Shown here in pieces: positions 25,396 through 36,561 of a stretch of DNA of 64,000 nt (within the stretch, counting starts at the first letter, position 1; every line of letters starts with the position of its first letter). The stretch lies in NCBI RefSeq assembly GCF_028502605.1, contig NW_026611594.1:1443501-1507500 (forward strand), given 5' to 3'. A model generated the notes under the pieces. The model saw nothing but the letters and a program-made list of their open reading frames with translations. It did no database searches and had not been told where the DNA came from. Made by a program: the position numbers and the translations under genes. The DNA is from Trichoderma breve. Taxonomy: Eukaryota > Ascomycota > Sordariomycetes > Hypocreales > Hypocreaceae.

Positions 25396-26544
25396 ATGAG
25401 TATTCACCCAGATTTTCAGCTTCCTGAGACTTTCAGAGGTCTCCAGTTCACTTCTCCATCAAAACCGGGATCTGTTGTCGAACTTCCTACGCCTCTACCA
25501 TCTGCCGGCTCAGTCATTTTACGGCCATTGAACTCACACATTGTGTCATATGCCAAAGAGGTTTTCAGTAATGGGAACGTCCGAGCGTACAAATATCCTC
25601 TTCCCTTGATTCCCGGTACCAATGGAATTTGTCGCATTGCTGCACCAGCGACAGATACACCTCATCTTCAAGTCGGAATGTTGGTCTATACATCCGGCAT
25701 CATTCGACCACGTGACAACCTTAACATGCTGCCACTACTACAGGGCATTCATATGGGCGCTTCGCCGGAAGGCCAAGCACTTATGAATGGAGAGTGGAGA
25801 AACGGTACTTGGGCTGAACTTGTCAAAGTCCCAGCTGAGAACATCCATGTGCTGAATGAGCATATCTTGACGAAGGAGTTGGGCTACAGTTTTGAAGATC
25901 TCGGATACATCAGCACTCTCGCAGTCCCTTTTGGTGGACTCAGTGATATTGGCCTTCGACCCGGAGAAACGGTGATAGTGGCGCCCGCGACCGGGAATTT
26001 TGGTAGCGCGGCTGTGCTTGTTGCACTGGCGATGGGTGCAGGCAAGGTAATCGCTGTGGGCCGTAACGAAGCCAAGCTAAAACAGATTTGTAACGACACA
26101 AACAATAGCAAAGTCGTGCCGGTCACTATATCGGAAGATCTAGGCGCTGATACTGCAGCTCTCCAAGCGCATGGACCAGTCGACGTGTATTTCGATATCT
26201 CACCAAATTCAGCGGCCAAAGCATTGTATATCAAAGCTGGTATTTCTGCCTTGCGTCGAGGTGGTCGCGTCAGCTTCATGGGTGGCATAATGAACGATAT
26301 TGACCTTCCGTATCACATGATGATGTTCAAAGCATTAACTCTGAAAGGAACTTTTATGTATACGCCGCAGCAAGTAAATGAGCTTATTCGATTGATTGAG
26401 ACAGGACTGCTTCCTATAGGGGAAAGGGGTAGAATACAAGTCAGCGGCAGATTTCCCTTGCATAAATGGGAGGAGGCGTTTGAGAATGCTAGCCAAGCTG
26501 GACCAATGCAAGCTACCTACTTTCAGCCGAATTTCAAAGGCTAA
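25396..26544 (+). CDS. MDR-superfamily NAD(P)H oxidoreductase (alcohol dehydrogenase/quinone reductase-like)
   Basis: Single exon, 382 residues, complete. The N-terminal GroES-like domain runs to about residue 150 and the Rossmann domain follows. Its nucleotide-binding loop is APATGNFGSAA, then strand VIAVGRN with a basic residue that would favour NADPH. The GHE-type Cys/His catalytic zinc ligands of true alcohol dehydrogenases are not visible, so a zinc-independent MDR such as an enoyl or quinone reductase is more likely. It lies between two SnoaL-like genes and faces away from the first. The substrate is unknown. The reading frame shows no damage, unlike the neighbouring SDR. Confidence 0.9.
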   Translation: MSIHPDFQLPETFRGLQFTSPSKPGSVVELPTPLPSAGSVILRPLNSHIVSYAKEVFSNGNVRAYKYPLPLIPGTNGICRIAAPATDTPHLQVGMLVYTSGIIRPRDNLNMLPLLQGIHMGASPEGQALMNGEWRNGTWAELVKVPAENIHVLNEHILTKELGYSFEDLGYISTLAVPFGGLSDIGLRPGETVIVAPATGNFGSAAVLVALAMGAGKVIAVGRNEAKLKQICNDTNNSKVVPVTISEDLGADTAALQAHGPVDVYFDISPNSAAKALYIKAGISALRRGGRVSFMGGIMNDIDLPYHMMMFKALTLKGTFMYTPQQVNELIRLIETGLLPIGERGRIQVSGRFPLHKWEEAFENASQAGPMQATYFQPNFKG

Positions 26545-27118
26545 ATATGTTCTGGCGAAGAAGCGAAGAGCTGTAAATAGAAAGACACTACCTTTGACTT
26601 TCACATATTGTTCATTGTATTGCCAGAATCGCATTTAAAGTAAATCTCATAGTTCTTTCTCTTTTTGCGTCACTGAGTATAAAGTGATATTGATACTCTG
26701 CTGGGCAATCACGATATTTTGCCTTCTTAAAGGCATAGCATCGCCCAATCTCCTATCTGTATAGGATGAGCGGGATAGTATTTGTATTGTGTCCATGAAT
26801 TTTTTTTTCCGACATTTGAAACATATTGTCCACAACATGAGAGGCTGTGCTAATCCGATATCTAGTCTATTGCCCGCTATGGATCTCATAGCTGTGAACG
26901 GACCCAAAATAAGCATTTATTTCCGAGAAAATAAGTCAACGCGAGGCCACAAAGCTGTGAAAGGAATGCTGAGATGCAAATAAGGCTGCTTCTGTCAGCA
27001 ATAGAATGCACTTACTAAGGCCACATAATTATATAAATAGCTGATCATCTGCCCGTACAACTTTTGGTCAATTTCTACCCTTAGCACACCGGTTATTCTC
27101 GATCCTTCAGTCCACGAC
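26545..27118. other. Intergenic, no gene recognised
   Basis: Holds the 3' end of the MDR gene and the promoter of SnoaL-like 2. Frames on both strands near 26,650-26,980 are short and featureless. Confidence 0.35.
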
Positions 27119-27599
27119 ATGACAGCTATAATCTCACCCAGTAGGGCGGTCAGCTTAGTAAAGGCTACCACGTTCGAGTTTTTTAACGAACGAAATGACA
27201 CAGTCCGCAGGTCTCTGATACAGGAGCATTGGAGACCAGACATCACTTGCCATACTCCTTTTGGCGACTTCAAAGGCTATGAGGCGATGGGAGAATTGTG
27301 GAATGGTATGTAACTGTCCTAAATCTAGAAGAAGATTGTGGTTGCTTAAATTGCGCTTCGTTAATGATGGATCACTTTGTCTAGCACTTCATGCTGATGA
27401 GAAGAGTGAATGGATATTTAAACCGCGAGGGGACTTGTGGCTTAATGGAGATGTGATCATGCAAAGCTGGACGTATGGTAATGCAGATGGAGTGCATGGA
27501 ATGGCAGGCTGGGATGTGATCATATTGGACGACGATGGATTGGTCAAGGAGCTCTATGCTATGATAGAAGGCGTTCACACGCATGAATTCGCCTTGTAA
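27119..27599 (+). CDS. SnoaL-like (NTF2-fold) protein 2
   Basis: Two exons, 27,119-27,305 and 27,385-27,599, with a 79 nt GTATGT...TAG intron; phases agree and give 133 residues. The exon junction reads LWN|ALHADEK. The sequence shows an N-terminal helical part (FEFFNERND), a THTPFGDFKG-like region (CHTPFGDFKGYEAM) and C-terminal strands ending GLVKELYAMIEG, the usual SnoaL/NTF2 order. It is not a close duplicate of the protein at 24,086. A small ligand-binding or cyclase/dehydratase role is possible; nothing here shows the reaction. It lies just downstream of, and on the same strand as, the MDR gene. Confidence 0.8.
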
Positions 27600-29472
27600 A
27601 CACAGGACTTTTGCACTTCTGTACTGCTAATGATAGTCTCCTTGGGCGCATGCAATAATACTAATGCTCAATGACATATGCATCACTAATAACTAAAATG
27701 AAGATACCAGTTGACGTAGGTTTTTGTGCGTTGTAACCTTCGTAAAACTCGACGACGCTAGTGAGCGAAGCACACAATGTCATGGGCGGCCTAGCTTTTC
27801 CCGAGTCACAAGGCCATTGCAAAATGATACCAGGTGACGCCTGAAGCCTTGCATCTTAGGGGCACTGGCGCCCATCTATTGGCAAGAACCAGAACAAATG
27901 TTCTTCGCTAGTCACTCTGCCCATAATATGATCATACGCTTGCCAACTTGGAGTTACAGCTGGACTGGCTTCGGCAATACAGGCGGAGCACTTTATGCGG
28001 AGCACAGATCCGGAACGCCAGTTTGGGAAATCTAACCCCTTGTCTGCGGGGCATAATCATGATCCAGTGGAACCAAGTTTTATCCCGCTCGGAGTATGTA
28101 GGGCTGCCTTAGAGGCGTTAACCAATGGGGAGGTCGAAAGACCTATTGGCAAACCGACAAGCCCAATTTGCGGACCGTTTTAGTTGACGCAGTCCAAGGC
28201 CGTCAGTCAGGAGATGCATGTATCGACCAGAGAAAGCCAATCAGGATTGAATTTAGTTTGATTTTACATTACCCCTCAATCTGACGGCCCATACCACTTC
28301 TCTAGGCGTATCGCTATCGCAAATTGATGACATCCCAAGTAGATAAGGTAATTCATTCATGTTTCGAGGGATTGTCGTCGTCCTGGCGATATCCATACAA
28401 GATGCTGCGAAGCCACGTTGCAAACAGTATATCTCCAAATCATAGCATGTCTTCATTCCTACCAGAAGGATTAGTCGTCGCCATTGAAGCAAACGGTTAC
28501 ATTGTCGGGGTATTGACAAATATCCTCTTGTAACATGGTTATGGTGTTCGTAGAAGGGTGTGGGTTTGCTTCACATGGCAGCGCTTACCCTGCACGAAGT
28601 AGTTAATGAGTGTGTTTTCCCATTTGCCGGTCGTTATATTTAGACGACCACCCCCGAAATTATGCACAGGTGGTAGCCACACAATGATACTATTCCTCAG
28701 TCAATAAACGAGCTGGCTTTTGAGATTGGCCAAGTCGTGAATTCGCGTAGCTTTGAGGCATTGAGAATATGCGACAAGTCTGGATTTACTCTGTTGTGGA
28801 AACTATCATAGAAGCTGTAAGCCAGATCATCGAGGACAAACCAAGAAATATTCCAAAGACGCGGACAAACCTATGCTTAGAGGCAGTTGCGAGCTCGATG
28901 ATACACGAAATTTGAAGGGGAGTGTTTATAAATCTCTTATTCATAACGAATTCACTCGCAAAAGTATATAAATACACCTTTTTAAATGTTTCTTACTCTG
29001 AGTTTTATCGAGAAACAGAAATCGAGGTTGATTTCTGTCAGAATGATTTTAACACCCTCTTGAAGCGTTTCATTCTTCATTATTTTCTGTCTTGAATTCT
29101 CCTGTGATTTACACCAGTGCCATTCTAGTGTGTTGGTAGCTTTCGAATACCTACTCTGTTAGCCGAAAGTACTGAATGTATCCGAATGAGTTCCAGTGTG
29201 CCATGGGCAATTACCCACCAGAATGGGCGAAAGTGGCCACTTGGAATAGTACGATGATATAAAGCATTCTCATCTCAATGCGTTCTAAATACCCGCCATG
29301 GACTTTGCTATTTGTTTTCAAGATATTCGCTTGGCAGGAGGCTTACCGTATGTTGTCATAATAGAATATTAGTTACGATTGGACGCTACCGAGACAGATG
29401 AGAAAATTAACATGTAATATAAAATATTAACTTATAATGAGAATAATAAAATACAGTTCCATAATATCAGTA
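27600..29472. other. Long gap without a supported gene
   Basis: About 1.9 kb of normal composition. Overlapping short frames at 28,253-28,533 on both strands have no motif. An imperfect hairpin at 28,122-28,149 (AGGTC gaaa GACCT inside CCAAT/ATTGG) is present. I see no pseudogene that I can name. Confidence 0.35.
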
Positions 29473-30677
29473 TCAATGAGAGTCAACAAGCTGTTCAAAT
29501 AATGCTGTACCTTCAAACCCCAGGATTTCAAAGCTCCCTATCCATCGTTGGATTGCACCTGGAACGTTTAAGAATTCATGTGTAACAATGGCTTTAGCTT
29601 GAGTATTCTCATGCCCGACCAACAGCTCAATATTGAAACCGCTAGGCGATCCAGTGGTAGTAGTTGGCGGATAAGTAGAGTTGGCTCCAAACGGGCGAAC
29701 CTTGATACCTTCACAGGCTGCGTTCAAGATTTTGCCATCGCGGGCGACATAGCTACTTTTGTATTCGGTGCCATCGACCGCAAGAAAGTCAAACCAGACG
29801 ACGGAGTAAGGACCTGCTCGGCCATGACCCCAGTACCAGCTGCGAAAGGTGGAACCCATCGGCACGTTTCCCCAGTTCTAATCAAGGGTAATCAGTTAAC
29901 AACTTCACATCTGACGATCAGTAGTAAACTAACCTTATCGTGGTATCCCGTGCCAGAGAACTCAACAACAGTTCCAGACCAGTTGAAATAGACAGTGGCA
30001 TCTGCATCAGGCATCACGTTTACCCAGCCTACCCCTGGTGCCAACAGCAAATCGCCGCCAGCGCTTAGATCGTCAGTGCAAGGCAGATGCGGTGGGGCAA
30101 CCTGATTGGTATATTAATCAGAAAAGTAAAAAGACAAGCATTGCAGTGTTCATTGGTTTTGACTTACGCTTTTCAGAATAATCTCTCCAAATATTCCGTT
30201 ACTTGGCGAATCCAATCGAACCACGTACTGGGACATATCTGAGGACCCGAGCCAATCACCCACGCCTTGGTATTCCCCAGAACTTCCGTTACCGATGGTC
30301 CCAATTCTGACGTCCTCCGCCTGGAGGTGGATGTTCAAGTCTGTCCCGTTCTCAAATGTGTACGTAATAAGAACCATATTGGGTGTTCCGCTTTGATTGA
30401 AAGCGGCGCCAGCGGTGTAGAAAGTGATGACGATTTCGCTCTTATGGTCCCAAGAAACAACATCAAAATACCACCAATCAACTGTCGTGTCATTAGATGG
30501 AAACACTTTCATTCCATCTAAGCCGGTCTGACCACTTCGAAATTCAACAGTACTATGTACGTCTTTAGCTGGTAGAGGCACATTGGTAACGGTTGCGCTT
30601 AGATTTGGTTTCACGCCATGACCCAAGACACCAGCTGCGAAGTACAAGCAGGCATAGAGCGAGATGTTTGACCACAT
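29473..30677 (-). CDS. Lipocalin-fold Diels-Alderase-like / CrtC-AttH-like protein
   Basis: Three exons on the minus strand: 30,168-30,677, 29,934-30,101 and 29,473-29,877 (introns 66 and 56 nt), all phase 0, giving 360 residues. An N-terminal signal-like segment (ISLYACLYFAAGVLG) suggests entry into the secretory pathway. Motifs fit the fungal family that includes Fsa2, CghA and EupF: DWWYFDVVS in the first half, VEFSGTGYHDKNWG across the second splice site, and SWYWGHGRAGPYSVVWFD. These enzymes catalyse Diels-Alder or hetero-Diels-Alder ring closures in polyketide, tetramate or tropolone-sesquiterpene pathways. The same fold is also called hydroxyneurosporene synthase-like, so a pericyclase role is inference. 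No lesion is seen. A long upstream region contains a perfect 13 bp inverted repeat. Confidence 0.82.
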
Positions 30678-31794
30678 TTCTCGGCGATAGATATCGAATG
30701 TGTGTAAAATATAATATTGTAATATAGTTGCTTAGATGTTATGCCTGATATTGTCTGAATGATTCAGAGTTCTTTAGTCGTCCAATGGCTATGTTTTATA
30801 GTGAAGCTGCTGAGATTGATCAGTATATATCTAATCCATTGACACCATCAACTCCGCCACTGTGGAAAACGCCGCAGGCAAACTCCGACCTCCTGAAGGC
30901 AATCGGCGGAGTTGATGAAGCTTCGATGCTGAATATTGCCGTCATTATCATTATTCAGGAGCGTCGTTGCGGAAGTCAGATTCTGGAAGTGGTAGGGGGT
31001 CAAGTAAAGCGACGCTAAGTCTAAAGGGGAGCACAAATGCGAGCCGCGCGGCAATTATTAAATCTGCAAATTCGTTGTACTGGAAAGCATTTTGGCCCGG
31101 CTGAGAAGCTTTTTGACTATTCTATATTACAAAAACGCTCTTTGGGTTATTTCCCCCTCTGGTGATGATTTTGGGGAGGTGCAGGTTTTGAGAAAGGGAA
31201 CTCAGTACCCCATACGTATATTCCCTAATCCACTAGGACGAAAGAATCCCCTACATCCTTCATAGGATGGAAATAACAAGGCATGCCCTCTAAAATCAAG
31301 GTATATTAGCATTGGAGCTACTTGATGTCCCTTTGCCAAAAACCTATTGCAGAAGTCTATTTATTCATTTCTTCAAACTAGCATCCGACCACAAGATCCG
31401 TTGGGCACAATACGATAAATATTCTCTTTAAGCCTGTTCTTTACCTATGCATAGAATGTTTGCGTAATCTACCTGTATAATTCAGAATACCAGAATTCTC
31501 TGAGGAGCCCACTACTTGTTTTGTGCTCCCAGTTCCTCCAATGAAAACCACCTTTCAAGATATTTCACACAAGTAAAAGGAAGATACCGTACCTAGTCAA
31601 GTGTCCTCACTGATCCTGTCTCGTTTCATCAGCAAATTTACTTTACTTCAGGCAAGGGTATTCGTATATATTTGTCCATTATGACTCTCAATTATGCATA
31701 TTTGATACCATTTAAATGTTCCAACCAACTTGAGTCAACTGCACAGTTTGTACAAGATCGAGTCAAAAGGAATGAATCGGGTGCATCAGACGTT
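30678..31794. other. Intergenic between Diels-Alderase-like and catalase-like genes
   Basis: Upstream of the first gene and downstream of the second. The 77-codon frame at 30,785-31,018 overlaps the inverted repeat and shows no motif, so it is not called. Confidence 0.35.
30846..30917. promoter_or_regulatory. 13 bp inverted repeat upstream of the Diels-Alderase-like gene
   Basis: CATCAACTCCGCC at 30,846-30,858 is perfectly repeated in inverted orientation as GGCGGAGTTGATG at 30,905-30,917, 46 bp apart. It lies about 170-240 bp upstream of the start at 30,677. The arms contain CCG/CGG triplets like those recognised by Zn2Cys6 proteins. A partial third copy (AACTCCG) lies between them. Operator function is inference. 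Confidence 0.4.
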
Positions 31795-32973
31795 TCAAGC
31801 ATCTGGAAAGTTCTCAATAGTTTTTAAGTGGACTGGCTCTAGTTCATTGAGCTTCTTTCTCATGGCCCTGCTGGCAGGATACACTGCAACATCCGTTAGC
31901 ATATCCAGGCGTATATCGGTAATAGTAGTTACGTATCGACTCGTCTCAGTCTGTTTGATCCCCCTAGCGGCTGCAGGCTTACGAGGCCGTGCCATGGGTT
32001 AATCACTATGTGGTCCTCCCAAAATTTCTTCCTAATGGGGTTGTAGCTGTCTTGCTTCGGAATTACCAATTTGGCAACCGTCTCCCATGGATGCTTCTCC
32101 GCATCCCACTCCTTACTAGCATCTTCTATCGGCTGGTCTTCTAGATTCTCGCACAATTGCACTTGAAATTCGTACTCTGCCTCATTGTGCAAGTGAAAGT
32201 CGCGTAGCCAGTGGCGTAACACGTCCTGCGTGTCACTAGATTGGACTGTCTGTTTGTAGAGTTCACGCTGCATCTCAGATGATGGAATAAGGGAGAACTT
32301 CATTATGTAGTCACCAAACCGGTAGGCCGTCTGGGAGTATTGGCGAGTGGATTCTAGGTGAGTGCTGCGTATCTGATCCTGGCTCTTGTGCAATTCGGCA
32401 TCGGGCCGGGCATCAAAGTCTTTGTAGAGGCCAACTAGATCTGCGCCGTGCTTGAGTCTGAGCGCAATAATTTCCTTGGCTGTCTTTGCGTTGGCCAAAT
32501 CCAAAATGGGTGTGCTGTTAAACTCAATGTCCTGAGTAGGAGAATCGCGCCCCTCCTGAAACATTTCACCTTCAACGCCGAACAGCTTTATCGCAAAACC
32601 TCGAGGCTGGGGAATGCGGTCCTACAAAACGTTATTCACAGAACCTCACGGGAATTAGATGACTGCTTCGTACATCCACATTCGGGTCTGGCAGGGCAGA
32701 GCTGTAGCGGCAAACGGCCGGATACTCGCCAGCCTGCGCAAATAGTTCCGTCTGTTTCAGGTGGCTAGGTAGATTGCCCGGGACGATAAACGTGCCCTTG
32801 ACAACACCATGGCTTCGTCCGTGAGTTCCGGACATGACGTGGCCGTTCATTTGAAACATGGCCTGATGCAACCCGTTGAATATCTCAACGACAGCTCGAA
32901 TGTCATCAGCTTCGCCTTCAGGAATTTTCTCAACACCTTGCGAATTCCATCGACTATACTCTCGAGTAGCCAT
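31795..32973 (-). CDS. Small catalase-family haem protein, last intron with altered donor
   Basis: Exons at 32,674-32,973, 31,937-32,621 and 31,795-31,883 give 357 residues. The protein matches the short catalase-like group. It has a distal-His region SHGVVKGTF, then YPAVCRYSSALPDPN, PRGFAIKLFGVEGE, RFGDYIMKFSLIP and the C-terminal PWHG...NRLRRV|VYPAS. These proteins bind haem and may act on peroxides or lipid hydroperoxides; the reaction here is unknown. Intron 1 (52 nt, GTACGA...TAG) is normal. For intron 2, the only join that restores RRV-VYPAS needs a donor starting at 31,936, where the sequence is ATACGT instead of GTACGT. A nearby GTAACT donor would shift the frame. The C-terminus may therefore be mis-spliced, or the intron is a rare AT-AG one. 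Confidence 0.78.
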
Positions 32974-34201
32974 TTTGCTCGTGTAATCTAGTCGGTTGAG
33001 ATCTGGTTACAAGTGCGGATTGTCTGCCAGTTTCTACTCTCTTCAAAATTGCTGAGCTGACTTGGATCATAAAGTCTGGGGGATAAGCCAGTTGAATTTA
33101 TAACTTACCGTAGGGCCTAGATCCAAGTATAGGTCTCACGGGTAATCACTATTAATTAGTATGGCGTCCAATCCTAGAAAGCGTTACTGCGTCCCGTGAG
33201 CCCCACCACCAAGTTTCTATGGTGTGTAAGTCAATCGATGAGATGGACGTCTTAACTACTTCGGTGGAAATTTTGGAGAGCTCCATGAGAATTATTGGGT
33301 TGCTCGTGTCTCACATCTGATACTAAAATATCCATCTGCAGGCGTCAGAGGCGCTGTGAACGAGGGTTTCGTTGCTATCTGGGGACAGCCCTGCTATCGT
33401 ATACGCCTCCTAGTCCGCAAAAAGTGATTACCAAGACGGAACAGCGAAACAAGGTACAAAACCATCCACTCAAACGCAGTCAGACAATGAAATGATGCGA
33501 ACCCATGCAGCGGTGGCAATTTTGGCTCAGAGCAAAGTGTACCGATCCTTATTGCAACGAATATCAGTGATGAATCCTGAATTATTCTTTGTAAGACCAC
33601 AGCCTCGTCTATTCGAGTCAAGGTTCCAAGAATATTGATAATAATAGTCCTAGGTCATACTGAAATAAGCCTTGCTGTGTATTTAGAATCTTGCAAGCCA
33701 CGTCCCATATTGGATCCATAACTGGACTTAACCGACCAAAAGTCAATCCATCATTTCCGTCATTTCCAATGTTACTAATACGAAGATTCTGAGTAAATCT
33801 CAGAGCAAGAACTAGGCAATGGCTGTGAGATTTGTATGTGCTTACAATGTGAGCTTTTGGCGCTGCTGTCTTGAGGTGCTAAAGTGTGCGACCAGGCCCT
33901 CCACCTAAGTTGATCAACCTCCTAAGCTCATACACATACGCGAGTAGCTACGGGCCCACACAGCGTAGAAACTGGCGCCGCAGAACCGACAAATGCCGAT
34001 GATAGATCTGTTCCGAGGCTTCAGCTAGTCGGAGAGTTTTCCAGGTAGCTTCAGACTGCGAATACATGGTGGGTTGTGATTGGATAACGCATCATCAAAT
34101 TCATCTCTAACGCGCAATGCATTTGTACAGTAGCGCTTTTCGAAGCAACTTGCCCACCATTCTATACCGCGCTTTTCTACTTTAGGGGCTACGACCCCTT
34201 G
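32974..34201. other. Intergenic, no gene recognised
   Basis: About 1.2 kb. A frame without ATG near 33,258-33,430 (+) stays open for about 55 codons but shows nothing recognisable. Other frames are shadows. Confidence 0.3.
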
Positions 34202-34552
34202 TCAGCGAAGCACACTAGCTGGGAGCCCGTCGTTGGTCATCCGCTTACGTTTAGTAGGTGGGAGTCGAGTGGTTTTTGGTGTAAGTTCATACATATAATA
34301 AGGGCCACTTATGGCGTCTTCCAGACAGAGTGCATGGGCTACCTGACCCGCAAAGGGACAAGTCGATGTAAGATGATAAGTTAAGGTATCCTCACCTTCT
34401 CGGGCCGTCGGAAAAGTCTCCCATATCCTCTGCTTGACTGATCCCAAGTGTTCATAGGCGGTGGCGAACATACTTTGTACCACGATAACCAAAATTGCCA
34501 GGCATTGGATTTCAGCCAAGGATATCCATTCTTGGGCTCCGGTTGCTCTCAT
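34202..34552 (-). CDS. Hypothetical short protein, divergent from the regulator at 34,617
   Basis: An open frame of up to 116 codons from 34,552. The first half (LSEAELDAMRAT before the ATG frame start, then LAEIQCLAILVIVVQ) has a plausible amphipathic and hydrophobic pattern. The second half may be intronic: a GTGAGG donor occurs after codon 53 and a GTCAG acceptor about 50 nt later. I do not recognise the family. It could be a fragment of a larger lost gene or chance. Confidence 0.25.
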   Translation of the reverse strand: MRATGAQEWISLAEIQCLAILVIVVQSMFATAYEHLGSVKQRIWETFPTAREGEDTLTYHLTSTCPFAGQVAHALCLEDAISGPYYMYELTPKTTRLPPTKRKRMTNDGLPASVLR

Positions 34553-34616
34553 AGCGTCTAGTTCAGCTTCGGATAGCTGTCTACTCTACCGCATCAGGTT
34601 GCATTAGAACTGTTCC

Positions 34617-36400
34617 TTGCAGGACACCCGTACAACCATGGGAAGCTCCAGTGGCGTCGCTGACGCCATTGTCTTCATCGACTGTAATCAAGGCAGACCT
34701 CCGAGAGACCCTACAGTGAAGACTCTGATCCGAAGTCGAGCTATGAAGCAAGCCGCGATTCAGCGCAAGAGGGACGGACGCTATGAGAGGCTGAATATGA
34801 TACAGTATCCTGAATGGATACTGGGTTCGCAACAGCAAAACGAACCGACAGATGTAAAAGACGGAAACGTAGCGTTGGTTACAACTGTAAATGAGACTGG
34901 TGGACACACTGATGAGGCAGACGAAGACGAAGCTCAGACACGAATCGCGAGAAAACGAACGGCCTTACTGGAAGGAAGTCTCCGATGGCGTGCTGGCTAC
35001 AAGCCACGCATGCTCACCAGTTTCACGACAGGGAATTCATCAAACTATTCACTGTTACATTTGACCGATCCACTCACTTTGCACCATCTCGGCGTTACCA
35101 CATTTTCTCTCTTCCATCCTGAAACGGCATGCTTTGGGCACACCTTAACCAGTATGCCTGAATATGCAAAGAGACGTCTCCTATTCTTCATCCCCAGTCT
35201 ATATGGGCATTTTCCAGCTCTCACCTACGCCACTGATTGTGTTGTTGTTAGGTTAGAGCAGCTCATTCGCTCAAGGGGCATTTTATCATCAGAGAGGGAT
35301 GTTCTATCGTTGGGCTACTATACAAAGGCAATAGAAGCTCTTCAGGGAATAATAGATGATGAAGATCTACGAGCACTGCCGGAAACGCTATGCGCGGTTT
35401 TACTCTTGGAATTCTTTGAGGTATGTGCAATATTCCGCAACCTGGATACTACATTTTGTGCCATCTATTCATCTGCTCTAGCTACTACATGGTGGGTCCC
35501 TGATCGACTCATGGATATATCATGCAGCGGGTGCAGCTCGTCTTATCGAGCTTCGAGGTCCTCACAACTTTCGGACCAGGTTTGAGCTCTCACTTTTCAT
35601 GGCCCATGCTGGCCCCATTGTATGAATGAAGTAACCCTTTATAATGCTTGTATGGGGCTGACATTATTGTCCTTTTTTTGTAATAGATTACAGAAGCACT
35701 CTTGATGGGGAAAAGGTGTTTTTTGTGTGATGACGAACGCTGGCTGAATGTCATGATCGACGCCATTCGCAATGACCCCATTGTGCCGCAGGATCAAGTT
35801 CATCTCGTTGTTAAACTATGGACAAGCCTCATTAACCTACCAAACTTATTTCTGGATGTCAGAGATTTGATTCGTATGTCAGCGTCGGCTGATAGGCGCC
35901 AGGATCTCATTACAAGGCTCCTTGCTGAGCAAGACCAGCTTCAGCGATGGCTGGCATTAGCCGAGCAGTACCAGTGTGGTATTATTTCTGGCAAATTAAG
36001 CACCCTAGCTGACGGTGCAAGTACATTACTACTGTATTCAACAGTTCGTGAGCAGCCGGTATCCTGGAAAGTTCTTATAGGGACTTATATATTCGTCCTT
36101 CTCGTTCAACTACGCTTATTATTTTCGCTCTCACCATCACAATTTCCTGAACTAGAGTCTACATGCCAAGCAGTGGCAGATATGGTTATGCTGATGATTA
36201 CAGACTGGGATAGCTATCGAAATGACCGGCTTGTCGGTGGGATCTTCATGTCTCAAGCCATGTGGATGGCCAAAGCTATCTTGAGAACTCGGGATTGCTG
36301 GAGTGATAGTGCATCGCACACCAAAAATACTGGCATGATTGATGGGTGGAAGTTTGAAGCTTGGGTAAATGCGATAGCAGGAGAAGTATATAGTAAATGA
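34617..36400 (+). CDS. Fungal_trans_2 transcriptional regulator without zinc cluster
   Basis: Three exons: 34,617-35,420, 35,482-35,619 and 35,687-36,400 (introns 61 and 67 nt), giving 551 residues from the first ATG or 544 from 34,638. The N-terminus has the short conserved block FIDCNQGR...VKTLIRSRAMKQ with following basic residues, equivalent to the block in the gene at 19,939; no Cys cluster is present. The middle exon restores the family hallmark WIYHAAGAARLIELRG and LSLFMAHAGPI. The last exon continues with ITEALLMGKRCFL. The final two exon lengths (138 and 714 nt) equal those of regulator A, and the splice positions correspond, pointing to a common ancestor. It is a predicted nuclear regulator and is intact. 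It lies beside the P450 relic, which points towards it. Confidence 0.85.
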
Positions 36401-36561
36401 ATCAACTCCACCATTCCTGAGGCTCAATAGCACTTGGTCAATTGCCTGGAGATTGAGGTGATGCGCCGGCCGCTGATAAGGGAAATGCTTAAAATTGAAG
36501 GGTTCAGTTAAGGCGTTATTTAATCGAACCATTCTTGTCCATTAGATGCTTCTTTATTGTT

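Noticed and set aside
28122..28149. Imperfect hairpin AGGTC-gaaa-GACCT within CCAAT/ATTGG
   Set aside because: Short stem with a three-base bulge and no neighbouring gene end or promoter position. Likely incidental.
28253..28533. Overlapping frames on both strands in the 27.6-29.5 kb gap
   Set aside because: Mutual shadows of similar length. Neither resembles a family nor has intron signals.
30785..31018. 77-codon + strand frame upstream of the Diels-Alderase-like gene
   Set aside because: No family resemblance. It coincides with the inverted repeat and the promoter region.
33258..33430. About 55 open codons reading NYFGGNFGELHEN... on the + strand
   Set aside because: Looks protein-like at first but has no ATG, no matching flanking exons and no family I can name. 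The length is not significant.
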